Shown piece by piece: positions 20,451-28,557 of a DNA stretch of 41,094 bases. Numbering within the stretch: position 1 is the first letter of the stretch; each line of letters opens with the position of its first letter. A program made the position numbers and the translations under genes. Source of the stretch: a virus; the IMG/VR virus record IMGVR_UViG_3300049203_000137, positions 1 to 41,094 of that record; one strand, given 5' to 3'. Under the pieces are notes generated by a model, which worked only from the letters and a program-made list of their open reading frames with translations, was not told where the DNA came from and did no database searches.

Positions 20451-21581
20451 TTAGTTGGTCTGCCAAGTGATGATCCCTGAGCGCCGGGCGGCCTTGAGCG
20501 TGCCGTCGATGCTCTCCAAAAGATCGATTTGTCGGTCCTGCTTCTGCATCGCGGCAGAGGCTCCGCCGTCGGCGTCGAGACTGAGCCCGCGCCGCTGGTA
20601 GGAGTTGGCCGGAATCTCAGGCATCAGCGGGCCCTGATTAGGGGCGACACTGCGCGCGCCGCCGTAGATGTCCTGGATTGCGTCGGACACGGCCTGCTCC
20701 ATCCGCTCCTGCGCTCTTTCCGCCCTCCACTTATCGAGCTTCTCGAGCTGCTCACTCGCCTTGAATTCCGCCTTCAGCCGCTCGCTTACGGCCTTCACTC
20801 CGGCCGCAATAGCCTCGTTTTCCGAGTCTCGAATTGTGGCGGCGATTTTCTCCTCGATCTCCTGCCGACTCCTCGCGAGCCGCTCACGCTCCGTTTCGGC
20901 TGCAACGAATTTCGCCTGTGCCTCATCGGCCTGATCAGCCAGCCAATCGGCAAACTGCTGCCGGCGCATCGTCTGCCCGTTCTCGTCTTGGACAGGAACG
21001 CCAGCAATCGTTGCGCCCTTCTTGGTCACGTCATAAGCGCCCATCTGCTTGGCCGCGCCCATCGCCTCGATCATTGCGCGCCGAACCCGGTCGGCTGCTT
21101 CAGCCTGCCCCTTGAGCCGCTCTTCCTGCTTTTGGAGATCCTTGACTTGATCTTCCGGCGAGAGATTGCCGAATGCGAAGTCGCGCCGGCCTTTTGCGAG
21201 CCGCTCGAATGCCTCAGCAAGCTTATCCGTTTGCTCGGTCGCCGCCTTGGTCTCCTTCGTCGCCATGACGATTTGGGCAATGAGAGCCCCGACCGAAACC
21301 ACGGCGCCAGCGACAGCGCCAGCGGGTCCGAACGCCCCCAGCATCTGCGGAGCCTGCTGCCCGAAAGCACGCATGGCGCTGGTTCCGCCGGCGACCTGGA
21401 CCGCGAAGTCCTGAACCTGAAAGCCGACGTTCTGGAATGTCGCGCCCATGCCCCGACCGCTCGACCCGATCTTACTCTCCGCCGCCTTCGTAGCGGCGAC
21501 CGCGCGCGCCATCCCTGCCTCGTATTTCGCGGTGTCGGCGATGAGGCGGGCGTGATGTTCGGAAACTGTGCGGCGTGCCAT
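20451..21581 (-). CDS. Tail tape-measure protein, 376 aa
   Basis: Sets tail length and lines the tail tube. The segment FQNVGFQVQDFAVQVAGGTS (residues 49-68) followed by AMRAFGQQAPQMLGAFGPAG and a hydrophobic helix (AVVSVGALIAQIVMA) is the hallmark of one class of tape-measure N-termini. Residues 110-300 are Ala/Glu/Lys helical (coiled coil). At about 1.5 angstrom per residue, 376 aa predicts a short tail of roughly 55 nm. It lies one gene after the tail chaperones, with an HK97 gp10-like gene between, so the order differs slightly from lambda/HK97. Confidence 0.7.
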   Translation of the reverse strand: MARRTVSEHHARLIADTAKYEAGMARAVAATKAAESKIGSSGRGMGATFQNVGFQVQDFAVQVAGGTSAMRAFGQQAPQMLGAFGPAGAVAGAVVSVGALIAQIVMATKETKAATEQTDKLAEAFERLAKGRRDFAFGNLSPEDQVKDLQKQEERLKGQAEAADRVRRAMIEAMGAAKQMGAYDVTKKGATIAGVPVQDENGQTMRRQQFADWLADQADEAQAKFVAAETERERLARSRQEIEEKIAATIRDSENEAIAAGVKAVSERLKAEFKASEQLEKLDKWRAERAQERMEQAVSDAIQDIYGGARSVAPNQGPLMPEIPANSYQRRGLSLDADGGASAAMQKQDRQIDLLESIDGTLKAARRSGIITWQTN

Positions 21582-21600
21582 GGCTGTATTCGGTCGGTGG

Positions 21601-22188
21601 TTACTGCTGGTTTGCTTTGTCGAACTTTCGCTGAGCGCGCTTAAATTCGGCTTCGATTGCTGCGCCGAAGCCGTCGCCTAGGGCGGCATCTGCGGCGGCT
21701 TGCCCCTGCGCGGCGGCTGGCGCGAGGAAGGGACGCGGCAGCACGTAGCCCGTTTCCGTAAGCGTCCCCTTGCGGAAAGACTTTCCCTTGTTCGCGCGTC
21801 CACTCGTGCCGGTGGCGGTCGCCATGCGGTGCCCGTTCTCGACCAGATGGGAGTAGTTTGCCGGGGCGGCAGCGCCCTTGGGACTCTCGCCCTTGCGGAG
21901 CTTTCGGACACCTCGCTTGCCGGGCTTGTAGTAGCCTCGCAGCGCGCCGACTAAGCCGAGAATCTGGCCCTTCTCAGGGTAGCGCCGGACCACGGAGCCA
22001 AGCGATGCACGCAAGGCCCCCGTGTCCTTCGGCGCCTTGGCTTTTGCCAGAGATACGATGGGCTTGGCGGCCTTCTCCATGGCGCCGCCAAGAATGCGCG
22101 ATTGCGCACTTGGCCTTAGGCCGGCGAGACCCTCGCGCAAACCGGCGAGGCCAGAGAGGTTGATCGTAATGGCTGAGCTGCGGGCCAT
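21601..22188 (-). CDS. HK97 gp10-like tail-completion protein, 195 aa
   Basis: The start is ATG 22188-22186 (MARSSAITINLSGLAGLREG); a TTG three codons earlier also exists. Recognisable features of the HK97-gp10 family: a helix ending in KAAKPIVSLAKAKAPKDTGA followed by LRASLGSVVR, the turn NYSHLVENGHRM, and PRPFLAPA near the C-terminus. The protein joins tail to neck. It usually sits before the major tail protein; here it follows the tail chaperones, a rearranged order. Confidence 0.7.
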   Translation of the reverse strand: MARSSAITINLSGLAGLREGLAGLRPSAQSRILGGAMEKAAKPIVSLAKAKAPKDTGALRASLGSVVRRYPEKGQILGLVGALRGYYKPGKRGVRKLRKGESPKGAAAPANYSHLVENGHRMATATGTSGRANKGKSFRKGTLTETGYVLPRPFLAPAAAQGQAAADAALGDGFGAAIEAEFKRAQRKFDKANQQ

Positions 22189-22197
22189 GTGACGCAA

Positions 22198-22712
22198 TTA
22201 TTGGGGCTGGGAGCTATTCTTTGGCAGCGATTGCAGGAAGTCCTTGAGGCTTGGCCGCTCGAAGATGCCGTGCCGTGCGTTCGTGAGCTTTTCGCGGTCT
22301 TCCCACGCGGCGACTAGCTCGGCGTAGTCGGCGACGGTGAGGGCGTCGAATTCGTCTCGGGAGAGGCCGAGGTTGACTCGGGCCCAAGCCCATTGGGCGA
22401 CGCTTTTTTTTTAGCGTCGGGGTTATCAGCGGTGAAGCAGGCAAGGAAGGACTCGGCGACGGTGGCGAAGTTGTCGGCCGTGATGTGCGTGATTATGTCC
22501 TCGGGCGCGGCAAAGCGCGGGCGGGCGGGCGGAGCGAAGTCCTGCGCGGCCCACAGGTAGTCGCACAGCGCAGACAGGAACCGCTCCCCGCCGGCCTTGA
22601 GGTCGTCGAGGGTCGGCGGCTGCTCGAGCTTGCCGAGCCGGTATTGCGCGCGGTTGGTCCACCGGATCGCCAGCGGACCACCTGCGAGTGGGACTTGGGT
22701 CGGGGCGCTCAT
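22198..22712 (-). CDS. Tail assembly chaperone, -1 frameshift fusion (gpGT-like), 171 aa
   Basis: Slipping -1 on the A9 run at 22412-22404 continues as SVAQWAWARVNLGLSRDEFD then ALTVADYAELVAAWEDREKL and stops at TAA 22200-22198, adding 68 residues to the first 103. The extension has normal composition and covers the otherwise empty space up to the next gene. This matches the gpG/gpGT system of lambda and most siphoviruses, in which a few percent of ribosomes shift. The next gene starts 10 bases downstream. There is no independent start for the extension. Confidence 0.7.
22314..22712 (-). CDS. Tail assembly chaperone, unshifted product (gpG-like), 132 aa
   Basis: ATG 22712-22710 (MSAPTQVPLAGGPLAIRWTN) overlaps the previous stop. 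A helical N-terminus (RAQYRLGKLEQPPTLDDLKA) and a core with LCDYLWAAQDF resemble phage tail assembly chaperones that bind the tape measure. At codons 101-103 the frame crosses nine A residues; in this frame the remainder (SPNGLGPESTSASPETNSTP...) is low-complexity Ser/Thr/Pro, whereas the -1 frame is protein-like. Confidence 0.65.
   Translation of the reverse strand: MSAPTQVPLAGGPLAIRWTNRAQYRLGKLEQPPTLDDLKAGGERFLSALCDYLWAAQDFAPPARPRFAAPEDIITHITADNFATVAESFLACFTADNPDAKKKASPNGLGPESTSASPETNSTPSPSPTTPS
22398..22418 (-). promoter_or_regulatory. Programmed -1 frameshift site inside a hairpin loop
   Basis: On the minus strand CGACGC, T, A9, GCGTCG: nine A residues fit the A-AAA-AAG/AAA slippery type, and the flanks CGACGC/GCGTCG pair perfectly, so the slippery run would sit in the loop. 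Usual sites have the hairpin wholly downstream. Confidence 0.6.
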
Positions 22713-22876
22713 TTCTTCGCCACCTCTTGCGCGTCGGCAGTGCTATCGGGGACGAGCTCGGCAAACTTGGCGTCCACCCATGCCTTTCCAAGATGGTCGG
22801 GAACTTCAACGATCTCGTCTTTCTTGGCGAAAAACGAACCGTGAGAAATCGATCGGCGTAGGATTTTGATTTTCAT
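22709..22876 (-). CDS. Small protein between major tail protein and chaperone, 55 aa
   Basis: ATG 22876-22874 (MKIKILRRSISHGSFFAKKD). It reads like a small beta-barrel (KIKILRRSISHGSFFAKKDE, IVEVPDHLGKAWVDAKFAEL) of the kind found in phage head/tail operons as 'DUF' proteins. Coupled to the chaperone by an ATGA overlap. Unknown function. Confidence 0.55.
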   Translation of the reverse strand: MKIKILRRSISHGSFFAKKDEIVEVPDHLGKAWVDAKFAELVPDSTADAQEVAKK

Positions 22877-22880
22877 GTGA

Positions 22881-23294
22881 TCAGGGCGTGAAGGTGAGCG
22901 CGCCGGTGCCGCGGAAGGAGAAGGTGGCGGAGAGCTTGCCGTTGACCGCAACGGGAACGGTGCAGTTGGTCCAATAGCCGTCCGAGTAGACGACCGCGGC
23001 ACCGGTGTCGGAGTAGGCGAAGCCGGCGGAAACCTTGGTCTTGCTGGTGTAGGCCGTCATGATCGCGGCATGTCCTACGTCCGCGGGGTCCCAAGTGACC
23101 GTGACGCTGAAGCTGAAGCTCTGGTGTGTGCCGGGAACGTGCTCGTCGCGCGAGGTGTCGAGCGTGTTGACCTCTGTCATGTTGAGTTCGCCGAAATCGG
23201 CATCGCCTGACTCGACTTGGCCGGCGGTGCTAGCGGGGGCGCCTCCCGCGGTGCCGTATTTTAGGGCGGTGCCATTGCATGAGAATTTAGACAT
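22881..23294 (-). CDS. Major tail (tube) protein, 137 aa
   Basis: The start is ATG 23294-23292 (MSKFSCNGTALKYGTAGGAP). Beta-rich with the order VESGDADFGELNMTEVNTLD, SFSFSVTVTWDPADVGHAAI, TVPVAVNGKLSATFSFRGTG, typical of siphovirus tail-tube proteins (lambda gpV-like family with the SATFSFRGTG terminal strand). The position between the tail terminator-like gene and the chaperone pair is the canonical one. Confidence 0.65.
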   Translation of the reverse strand: MSKFSCNGTALKYGTAGGAPASTAGQVESGDADFGELNMTEVNTLDTSRDEHVPGTHQSFSFSVTVTWDPADVGHAAIMTAYTSKTKVSAGFAYSDTGAAVVYSDGYWTNCTVPVAVNGKLSATFSFRGTGALTFTP

Positions 23295-23331
23295 GGTGAA
23301 GATGGTTTGAGTTGCGGTTAGGTTCGGAAAA

Positions 23332-23733
23332 TCAGGGGGCGGCCAAGTCCTCGGCATACCAGCACGAGAACGTGAGGAGCTGGCCGCGGAGGTTCACGTC
23401 GTCCTCTCCGGACGTGTCCTGCCCCACACAAAGCGCGCGCAGGCTGTTCTCGTTCGTCAGGACGCGTCGCACCGCGGCAGCGATGGCCAGCGACTCAGTC
23501 ATGGTCCGCCCGTAGCAGGCGGCTTGAAGCTGGATGTTGTCGAGCTGTGCGCGCGTTCCGGAGGCGCCCTCGTCGGTCGTGTTTTGCGGATCGGTCGAGA
23601 GGCGCGCGAAAACGATAAAAGGGGCGGCCGTGCCCTGAGGAACCTCGCCCATCCAGATGGATGCGACCGGCACGAGATCGGTGATTGAGGCCGCACCCTT
23701 GGCGAGCGCTACGACTGTAGATTCGAAGCTCAT
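23332..23733 (-). CDS. Tail terminator-like protein (DUF3168-type), 133 aa
   Basis: ATG 23733-23731 overlaps the adaptor stop. N-terminal helix SFESTVVALAKGAASITDLV, the strand APFIVFARLSTDPQ, LDNIQLQAACYGRTMTESLA and a closing strand LRGQLLTFSCWY agree with DUF3168/lambda gpU-like tail terminators, which cap the tail and join it to the head. Position between head-tail adaptor and tube protein supports this. Confidence 0.65.
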   Translation of the reverse strand: MSFESTVVALAKGAASITDLVPVASIWMGEVPQGTAAPFIVFARLSTDPQNTTDEGASGTRAQLDNIQLQAACYGRTMTESLAIAAAVRRVLTNENSLRALCVGQDTSGEDDVNLRGQLLTFSCWYAEDLAAP

Positions 23734-24104
23734 TCGATGACAGGAACGCTAGTAAGCGTCGGCTCGCCCTGGACGCAGGAGAGCGAGAGCAGCATGTAGG
23801 AGCGGCGCGGCTGCGAGGTGTCCTCAAGCGCCGAGAGAATGTCGTAGTCGCGGCCCTCGGTGCGGACGCGGAATTTTCCGGAGGCTTCGGCGGCGGCGAG
23901 GTCGGAACGGTAGCGAACGCGGTAGGATGCGGCGACGGTTGAGCGATTGGCGCCGGATGCCTGCGCCTCGTTGCCGCGGACTTCCACGCGCTGGCCCCAC
24001 ATAATGCCGGCGTCAGACCACGTCTCCACGGGCGAGCCGGCGCCGTCGGCGGTGACGGTGCGCTGAAGCAGGCAGAGGCGGCGGTCGAGTAGGCCGGGGT
24101 TCAT
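23730..24104 (-). CDS. Head-tail adaptor (SPP1 gp16 / head closure family), 124 aa
   Basis: ATG 24104-24102. Starts MNPGLLDRRLCLLQRTVTAD GAGSPVETW, the typical opening of head-closure proteins (short N-term, then R-rich strand, then W-DA). The middle YRVRYRSDLAAAEASGKFRV, then EGRDYDIL, is the hallmark small beta-barrel. Connects connector ring and tail terminator. Confidence 0.7.
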   Translation of the reverse strand: MNPGLLDRRLCLLQRTVTADGAGSPVETWSDAGIMWGQRVEVRGNEAQASGANRSTVAASYRVRYRSDLAAAEASGKFRVRTEGRDYDILSALEDTSQPRRSYMLLSLSCVQGEPTLTSVPVIE

Positions 24105-24337
24105 TTTGCGGAAAGGGCTCGCTCAGTTCGGGCGGTTCGCTCGTCGATGCGCTCGATCATCGGTCGCATCGCGGCCATCACGTCCTCGAGTTTTTCGACG
24201 CGCTTCTCGATTCGAGCGGCGTTGGCGTCGGCGGCATTTGCACGCGCGGTTGCAGCGCCCCAAGCCACGCCGCCGCCGGCGATGGTTGAGGCAATTGAGA
24301 GGGCGACGGCTACGGGAAGCGTGACTTGCGAGGGCAT
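24101..24337 (-). CDS. Holin-like single-pass membrane protein, 78 aa
   Basis: The start is ATG 24337-24335 (MPSQVTLPVAVALSIASTIA). One transmembrane helix (about 5-28), then a coiled coil (ANAARIEKRVEKLEDVMAAM, RPMIERIDERTARTERA). Short proteins with one membrane helix and a coiled-coil tail occur as holins or spanin-like peptides. It follows a larger membrane lipoprotein; together they may form the lysis module, though no endolysin is seen. Confidence 0.5.
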   Translation of the reverse strand: MPSQVTLPVAVALSIASTIAGGGVAWGAATARANAADANAARIEKRVEKLEDVMAAMRPMIERIDERTARTERALSAK

Positions 24338-24338
24338 G

Positions 24339-24983
24339 TTAGGCGGCAGCGTGTTTGCGGTTGGATGCCCACAGGGCGGCGACTGCGACCGCGACACAGG
24401 CCGCGACGCCCATGACGAGGTTTTGATTTCGCAGGGCCCATCCGTAGGCGAAGGAGCAGAAGAGGAACACGCCGCCCAAGAGGCCCACGCCGACCGACAG
24501 CCAAGGTCCGAGCCCCGGGAAGATCGCAGCGACTTTCGCGGCGAGGAACGCGGACAGGATGCCGAGGCCGATGCAGACCGCGCCGGAGGCGGCTAGCCCG
24601 AGTCGGATAATTTGGTCCGTGCGGCTGTTGGCTTTGTCGAGCTGCGCGCGGAGGTCGGAGATGATCTTGTCGGCGGCGTCGGTCTCTTTGCGCGCGGCGT
24701 CGCGCTCGGCCACGAGGGCGCGGATCGTCGCCTCGGTCTTGGCCCATGGCGACAGGCGCAACACGTCGAGAATGCGAGCGGCAGAAGCGGCGACGAAAGC
24801 CGAGTCCGTCGAGTTGGCCGCGATGCCCTGCGCCTCGGTCGAGATCGCCGCATCCTTCGCCGCTCCCTCCGCGATTGCCGGCGCTGCGTCGGTGGTCGTG
24901 CGCGCAGGTGCGGGCGAGCGTCGGGCGGTTTCGCAGCCGGCGCCGAGCATGGCGAAGAGGAGGAAGATCGTGAGCGCGCGCAT
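24339..24983 (-). CDS. Membrane lipoprotein with coiled coil, lysis-module candidate, 214 aa
   Basis: ATG 24983-24981. The N-terminus MRALTIFLLFAMLGAGCETA has a lipobox-like LGAGC with lipidation expected at Cys17. Residues 75-120 are a coiled coil (TRDAARKETDAADKII-like pattern, ISDLRAQLDKANSRTDQIIR). Residues 125-210 contain three hydrophobic spans (LGLAASGAVCIGLGILSAFL, LSVGVGLLGGVFLFCSFAYG, MGVAACVAVAVAALW). A spanin-like or holin-regulatory role is possible; superinfection exclusion is the alternative. Situated between the fibre and the holin-like gene. Confidence 0.5.
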   Translation of the reverse strand: MRALTIFLLFAMLGAGCETARRSPAPARTTTDAAPAIAEGAAKDAAISTEAQGIAANSTDSAFVAASAARILDVLRLSPWAKTEATIRALVAERDAARKETDAADKIISDLRAQLDKANSRTDQIIRLGLAASGAVCIGLGILSAFLAAKVAAIFPGLGPWLSVGVGLLGGVFLFCSFAYGWALRNQNLVMGVAACVAVAVAALWASNRKHAAA

Positions 24984-24986
24984 GGC

Positions 24987-27392
24987 TTACAGGCTAGTAG
25001 CTCCGAGCACGCCGGCATCGCTCACAGTCAGGCGCCAGCGCGTGCCGTTCGGGCTCTTGAGAATCACGCCCTTGGTGTTGTCCGAGACCTCGACGTCGCT
25101 GATGAATGTGGCGGCGCCGCTGCCGGCCAGCGTGAGCACGGTTGTGAGCGATCCGCCGCTTGGCCGAGTAGAGAAGGCCAAGCTTCCCTCGTTCGTGGTA
25201 TCGTTAACCGAAACGCCGTGGATCGCGGCGACGTTCGAAAATCCGGCATCCTGGAAGGCGAGCCGACTGAAGACATTCGCTCCAGTGGAACTGTTGCGGA
25301 GCGTGAGTTGCGCTCCGCTGTCCGCGTTTGTGTTGAGGTTTGTTCCAGCGTTTTGCCCAGTGATGGTCATCGACGCCATCGCGGCGGCTTGGATGACGGA
25401 CAGGCCAGCGAAGCTAGGTGAGGAGCTGGTCGCGATGCTCTGCGGAGTCGAAAGCGTGATGGTCCCGGCGCCATTCGTGACCGTGACTTGGTTTGCCGTT
25501 CCGGTGATCGTCGCCGATGTATAGCCGGTGCCGTTGCCGATCGGTAGCGCGCCATTCGCGGGCGTGGTCGTGATGCCGAGTCCGCCCTGTGCGACGGCTA
25601 CGGTGTTGAGCGCGGCAGAGAGGATCTTGCCGGCGGCGTCGGTGAGCGTGGTTGGCGTCGTGCCGGCGGAGAGGATGCCCGAGACTAGAAGCGTATTCGC
25701 GAACGTCGCAGCACCTGCCGGCGTGAGTGTGAGGATGGCAGCCTCAAGAGGAGTGAGGAAGCGGGTCGTCCAATCAGTATCGAATTCCAGGCGGCCGGCA
25801 AAGCGCTCCACGCCGAGGTAAGTCCCCTCTTGGAGAAGCCGGAAACGCGGCGGAGCGGCGGGGGTGTAGCCCTCGGTATAGGGCTGCGACGCGCTGATAA
25901 AAAACGTCCGGGCGAACGGCGCCCAAACGGTGTCATGCGACCAACCGATTGCACCGCGCTCGCCGCCGGTCGGATCCACAAAGCGAATCGCACTCGGCAG
26001 GGGGCGTCCATCGTTGGTCGTGCCCGTGTTCTGAATCGCAAGGACGTTGTTCCGGCAGAGAGTCGCGCTACTGTGAACCAATCCGCTGATCGTGTTTTTG
26101 ATCAGGGTTTCGCCGTTGGCAGAGGTGATGATCGCGCCGCCCGAGGTGGTGAGCGCCGGGGTGTAGCTGTAGCCGCCGCCCTGCCCGGCGCCGCCGATGG
26201 TGCCGGCCGTCGCAGTCGAAACACGGACGTCGCCGGAAAAGATACTGCCCCCGGAGAGCTCGTAGTCGCCAACGATAGTGACGCCGGGACCGACCGGCTT
26301 GTTCATCGCCACGCCGCGCAGATAGACCGTGCCGTTGTCTATGATAGAATAGTCCGCGGACGCGTGCGAAAGGAGCTTTGAGTTCTCAAGCTCAAGCGTG
26401 ATGATGTCCGCGAACATCATGTTGACCGGCTGGCTGCTCGCGCTCGCGCTGGCATCGATCCGGCAATTGCGAAGGATGAATTTCCCGGATCCGTTCGCCA
26501 CCTCAGAGAGGAAGCCATTACCGACAAATGTTCCCTCAATGACCGCCTCAAACCCCACGCCGCCTCCGCCCGCAAGAATCGCGTAGCTTTCGGTGGATGA
26601 GGTGTGATCACCGTAGCCTATCCAGTAGTAATTTTTGGTCGCGCTGGTGTTGGTGCTGATCTCGAGGATATTGTCCTCGCAATCGGCATAGGCCACGCGG
26701 GCGACGACGCGGCCCTCTGCGTGCCAGATGCCGTCATAGGCGGCGTTTACCATCTCCTGCCCGTCCAAGTAGAGCGTGGCGGCGACGTTGTTGATTTTGA
26801 AATTCGCCATCCCCGGGCAGTTTCCGACCGTGGATTTACCGAACTCTATCGTGACCGTTGAAGCGCCGGTAAGGCTGACTGCGCTTTTGCTGTAGGGCGC
26901 CGTGTCCGGGCTGAGGAGGTCCGGCCGGCCAAGAATCCTGCAATTCACCGCAGCGCCGTTGTCCGATACGAGATACTCGCTAGAGCCGTCGGCGGTATAG
27001 CTGCGCGTGATGACCACTCCGGGGTCGCAGACGATGTCTACGCCGTCTTTCAGTGTGACAGCGCCGCTGTAAGTTCCGGAAAGGACGTGAATGGTCTCCC
27101 CTGAACTGGCCGCGGTGATCGCCGCCTGAATCGTGGCAAAAGGCTGGGTGGTATCGTAGGCGCTGAGGCCCGTGCGCGTGTCGGTCGCGGCGTCTCCCTT
27201 CGCGACAAAGAGAACTTTGCGCCCGTCGAAATCGATGGCGCTTTGCTTGGTCGCGATGGCCGCGGCCTGAGGAGTCGACACCGGAAGCGTCGAAAGCGCG
27301 GCGCGGCTGTTCGTGCCTGACTCGACAATCTCGATCAGCGATGCGCCCGCGGGCGAAGCGACAAGAGGGAGCTCTGAGATTTTGCCTGCCAT
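24987..27392 (-). CDS. Tail fibre / spike with beta-helix domain, 801 aa
   Basis: Receptor-binding or depolymerase candidate. The N-terminus MAGKISELPLVASPAGASLI matches fibre anchoring segments. Residues 75-400 form a right-handed beta-helix of pectate-lyase/DUF1565 type (PFATIQAAITAASSGETIHV, LSGTYSGAVTLKDGVDIVCD, RILGRPDLL, ILRNCRIDASASASS). Residues 400-620 carry Gly/Ala/Thr repeats, including TLLVSGILSAGTTPTTLTD and LGITTTPANGALPIGNGTGY. The C-terminal end TKGVILKSPNGTRWRLTVSD is a classic fibre ending. No catalytic residues can be assigned. It sits unusually in the head-tail connector region rather than after the tail genes. Confidence 0.75.
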   Translation of the reverse strand: MAGKISELPLVASPAGASLIEIVESGTNSRAALSTLPVSTPQAAAIATKQSAIDFDGRKVLFVAKGDAATDTRTGLSAYDTTQPFATIQAAITAASSGETIHVLSGTYSGAVTLKDGVDIVCDPGVVITRSYTADGSSEYLVSDNGAAVNCRILGRPDLLSPDTAPYSKSAVSLTGASTVTIEFGKSTVGNCPGMANFKINNVAATLYLDGQEMVNAAYDGIWHAEGRVVARVAYADCEDNILEISTNTSATKNYYWIGYGDHTSSTESYAILAGGGGVGFEAVIEGTFVGNGFLSEVANGSGKFILRNCRIDASASASSQPVNMMFADIITLELENSKLLSHASADYSIIDNGTVYLRGVAMNKPVGPGVTIVGDYELSGGSIFSGDVRVSTATAGTIGGAGQGGGYSYTPALTTSGGAIITSANGETLIKNTISGLVHSSATLCRNNVLAIQNTGTTNDGRPLPSAIRFVDPTGGERGAIGWSHDTVWAPFARTFFISASQPYTEGYTPAAPPRFRLLQEGTYLGVERFAGRLEFDTDWTTRFLTPLEAAILTLTPAGAATFANTLLVSGILSAGTTPTTLTDAAGKILSAALNTVAVAQGGLGITTTPANGALPIGNGTGYTSATITGTANQVTVTNGAGTITLSTPQSIATSSSPSFAGLSVIQAAAMASMTITGQNAGTNLNTNADSGAQLTLRNSSTGANVFSRLAFQDAGFSNVAAIHGVSVNDTTNEGSLAFSTRPSGGSLTTVLTLAGSGAATFISDVEVSDNTKGVILKSPNGTRWRLTVSDAGVLGATSL

Positions 27393-27400
27393 GGTCGTGG

Positions 27401-27538
27401 TTATTCGATTTTTCGGACCTGCCCGGTTTCCAGGGTTCGGGGCGTGCCGGTTTCGAGTCGGCGGATGTTGCTGCGCGGCTCAGGCGCGCGTCCGAAGAAT
27501 CGGAGCAACGGCCATGCGCGCTTAAGGAAGGTGATCAT
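27401..27538 (-). CDS. Small basic protein, 45 aa
   Basis: ATG 27538-27536 overlaps the stop of the gene upstream (ATGA), stop TAA 27403-27401. Sequence MITFLKRAWPLLRFFGRAPE, then basic and Pro-rich. Overlap with its neighbour supports it; short, so only moderately sure. Function unknown. Confidence 0.5.
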   Translation of the reverse strand: MITFLKRAWPLLRFFGRAPEPRSNIRRLETGTPRTLETGQVRKIE

Positions 27539-27939
27539 GAGGTGGCGACTACGCCGGCGGGCGTGATTGCGGCCTGTCCGCCGTAGGTGCGGATCTCGCC
27601 CGTTGAGAGTTTGACCTTGAAGAAGGCGGGGTAGACGCGGGCCTTGAGTGTCGAAGACTCGACCAACGAAGCGGCCTGAAATTCCAGCTGCCCCTCGCTC
27701 GCCGCGGCGTCGGTGATTGTGATCGTGCCGGCGCCCGTCGAAAGCGACACGAGCGCATCCGCATCCGCGTCATTGTCGTCGGCTTTGATCATGAACCAGA
27801 TCGTCGCGCCAGCGAGGCCGGGCGAGGGGATGGCGGTTCCGTCCGCTTCAGTGAGCGCGAACGGGATCGTCGGCGCCGAAGAAAGCGGGAGCTCGAAGGC
27901 GAAGGCGTTGGCCGCGGAGAATGTCGCGTATTCGCTCAT
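27535..27939 (-). CDS. Beta-rich structural protein (BppU-N-like), 134 aa
   Basis: ATG 27939-27937 (MSEYATFSAANAFAFELPLS). The stretch ATIWFMIKADDNDADADALV followed by SLSTGAGTITITD and EGQLEFQ has the shape of N-terminal baseplate/fibre-adaptor domains in which a strand, an acidic loop and a Gly-rich hairpin alternate. Just upstream of the fibre gene, so it may be the fibre adaptor. Family assignment is tentative. Confidence 0.55.
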   Translation of the reverse strand: MSEYATFSAANAFAFELPLSSAPTIPFALTEADGTAIPSPGLAGATIWFMIKADDNDADADALVSLSTGAGTITITDAAASEGQLEFQAASLVESSTLKARVYPAFFKVKLSTGEIRTYGGQAAITPAGVVATS

Positions 27940-27944
27940 TGGAT

Positions 27945-28547
27945 TCAGCCGACCCAGCCGCCGACGCGCTGGGATTCAAGGAGAGGAATTGCACCCTTTG
28001 GGATGTCGGTGGGGTCAAACGTGCCATTTACGCCCCGATTCTCCCAATAGTGGGTAGAAATGAATCGCACCGCATGAACCAGAGTTGGCGGAATGCCCGA
28101 GGGAGAAGTAGCGCCGGCCGTGAACTCGACCTGAACAGCGTCGGCGCGATCCTCCAGCGCGGGCGGATCAATCAGGAGTTGGATGCGTCCGGGCGTCGTG
28201 CCGGTTATCACGATGTAATCGGTGTTAGCGACCAGCGTCGTAAGCGTATCCTCGTCCTCGGCGTAGTATTTGACCGAAGCCACAGAGGCCAGGGGCGAGC
28301 GGTCGAGCGTGAGAACTTTACCGTTCGGACAATTATCTTCACCCGTCCATGAGTCAGATACCAAACGCCAAACTGAAGTGAGGAGCGCGCGCCCCGTGAA
28401 GCCCTCCGCGTGTTCCCGGGCCACGCCGATCATGGTCGCAATCGTCGCGGTATCCTCTGGGCCGCCAGCGGCCTTCACGAACGTCGCAACGTCGGCGACC
28501 GTCAGCGGCTCCTGTGTCGGCGGAGTGATTTGCGTGTAGTGCTTCAC
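27945..28547 (-). CDS. Head-tail connector (HK97 gp6-like), 200 aa
   Basis: ATG 28547-28545. The gp6 pattern is clear: EPLTVADVATFVK (residues 13-26), DTATIATMIGVAREHAEGFT (a helix with E91-type position), the strand WRLVSDSWTGE, LTLDRSPLASVASVKYYAED, the strand DYIVI, and RIQLLID. The connector binds the portal and forms the neck. Followed by beta-rich adaptor and fibre genes. Confidence 0.75.
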   Translation of the reverse strand: MKHYTQITPPTQEPLTVADVATFVKAAGGPEDTATIATMIGVAREHAEGFTGRALLTSVWRLVSDSWTGEDNCPNGKVLTLDRSPLASVASVKYYAEDEDTLTTLVANTDYIVITGTTPGRIQLLIDPPALEDRADAVQVEFTAGATSPSGIPPTLVHAVRFISTHYWENRGVNGTFDPTDIPKGAIPLLESQRVGGWVG

Positions 28548-28557
28548 GGGCTACGGA

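Noticed and set aside
20529-21644. 371-codon plus-strand frame
   Set aside because: Antisense to the tape-measure gene, whose motifs are clear.
24335-24350. GTTAGGC at the end of the lipoprotein gene as an attC
   Set aside because: No hairpin and no matching second core; chance occurrence of Ala-stop followed by C.
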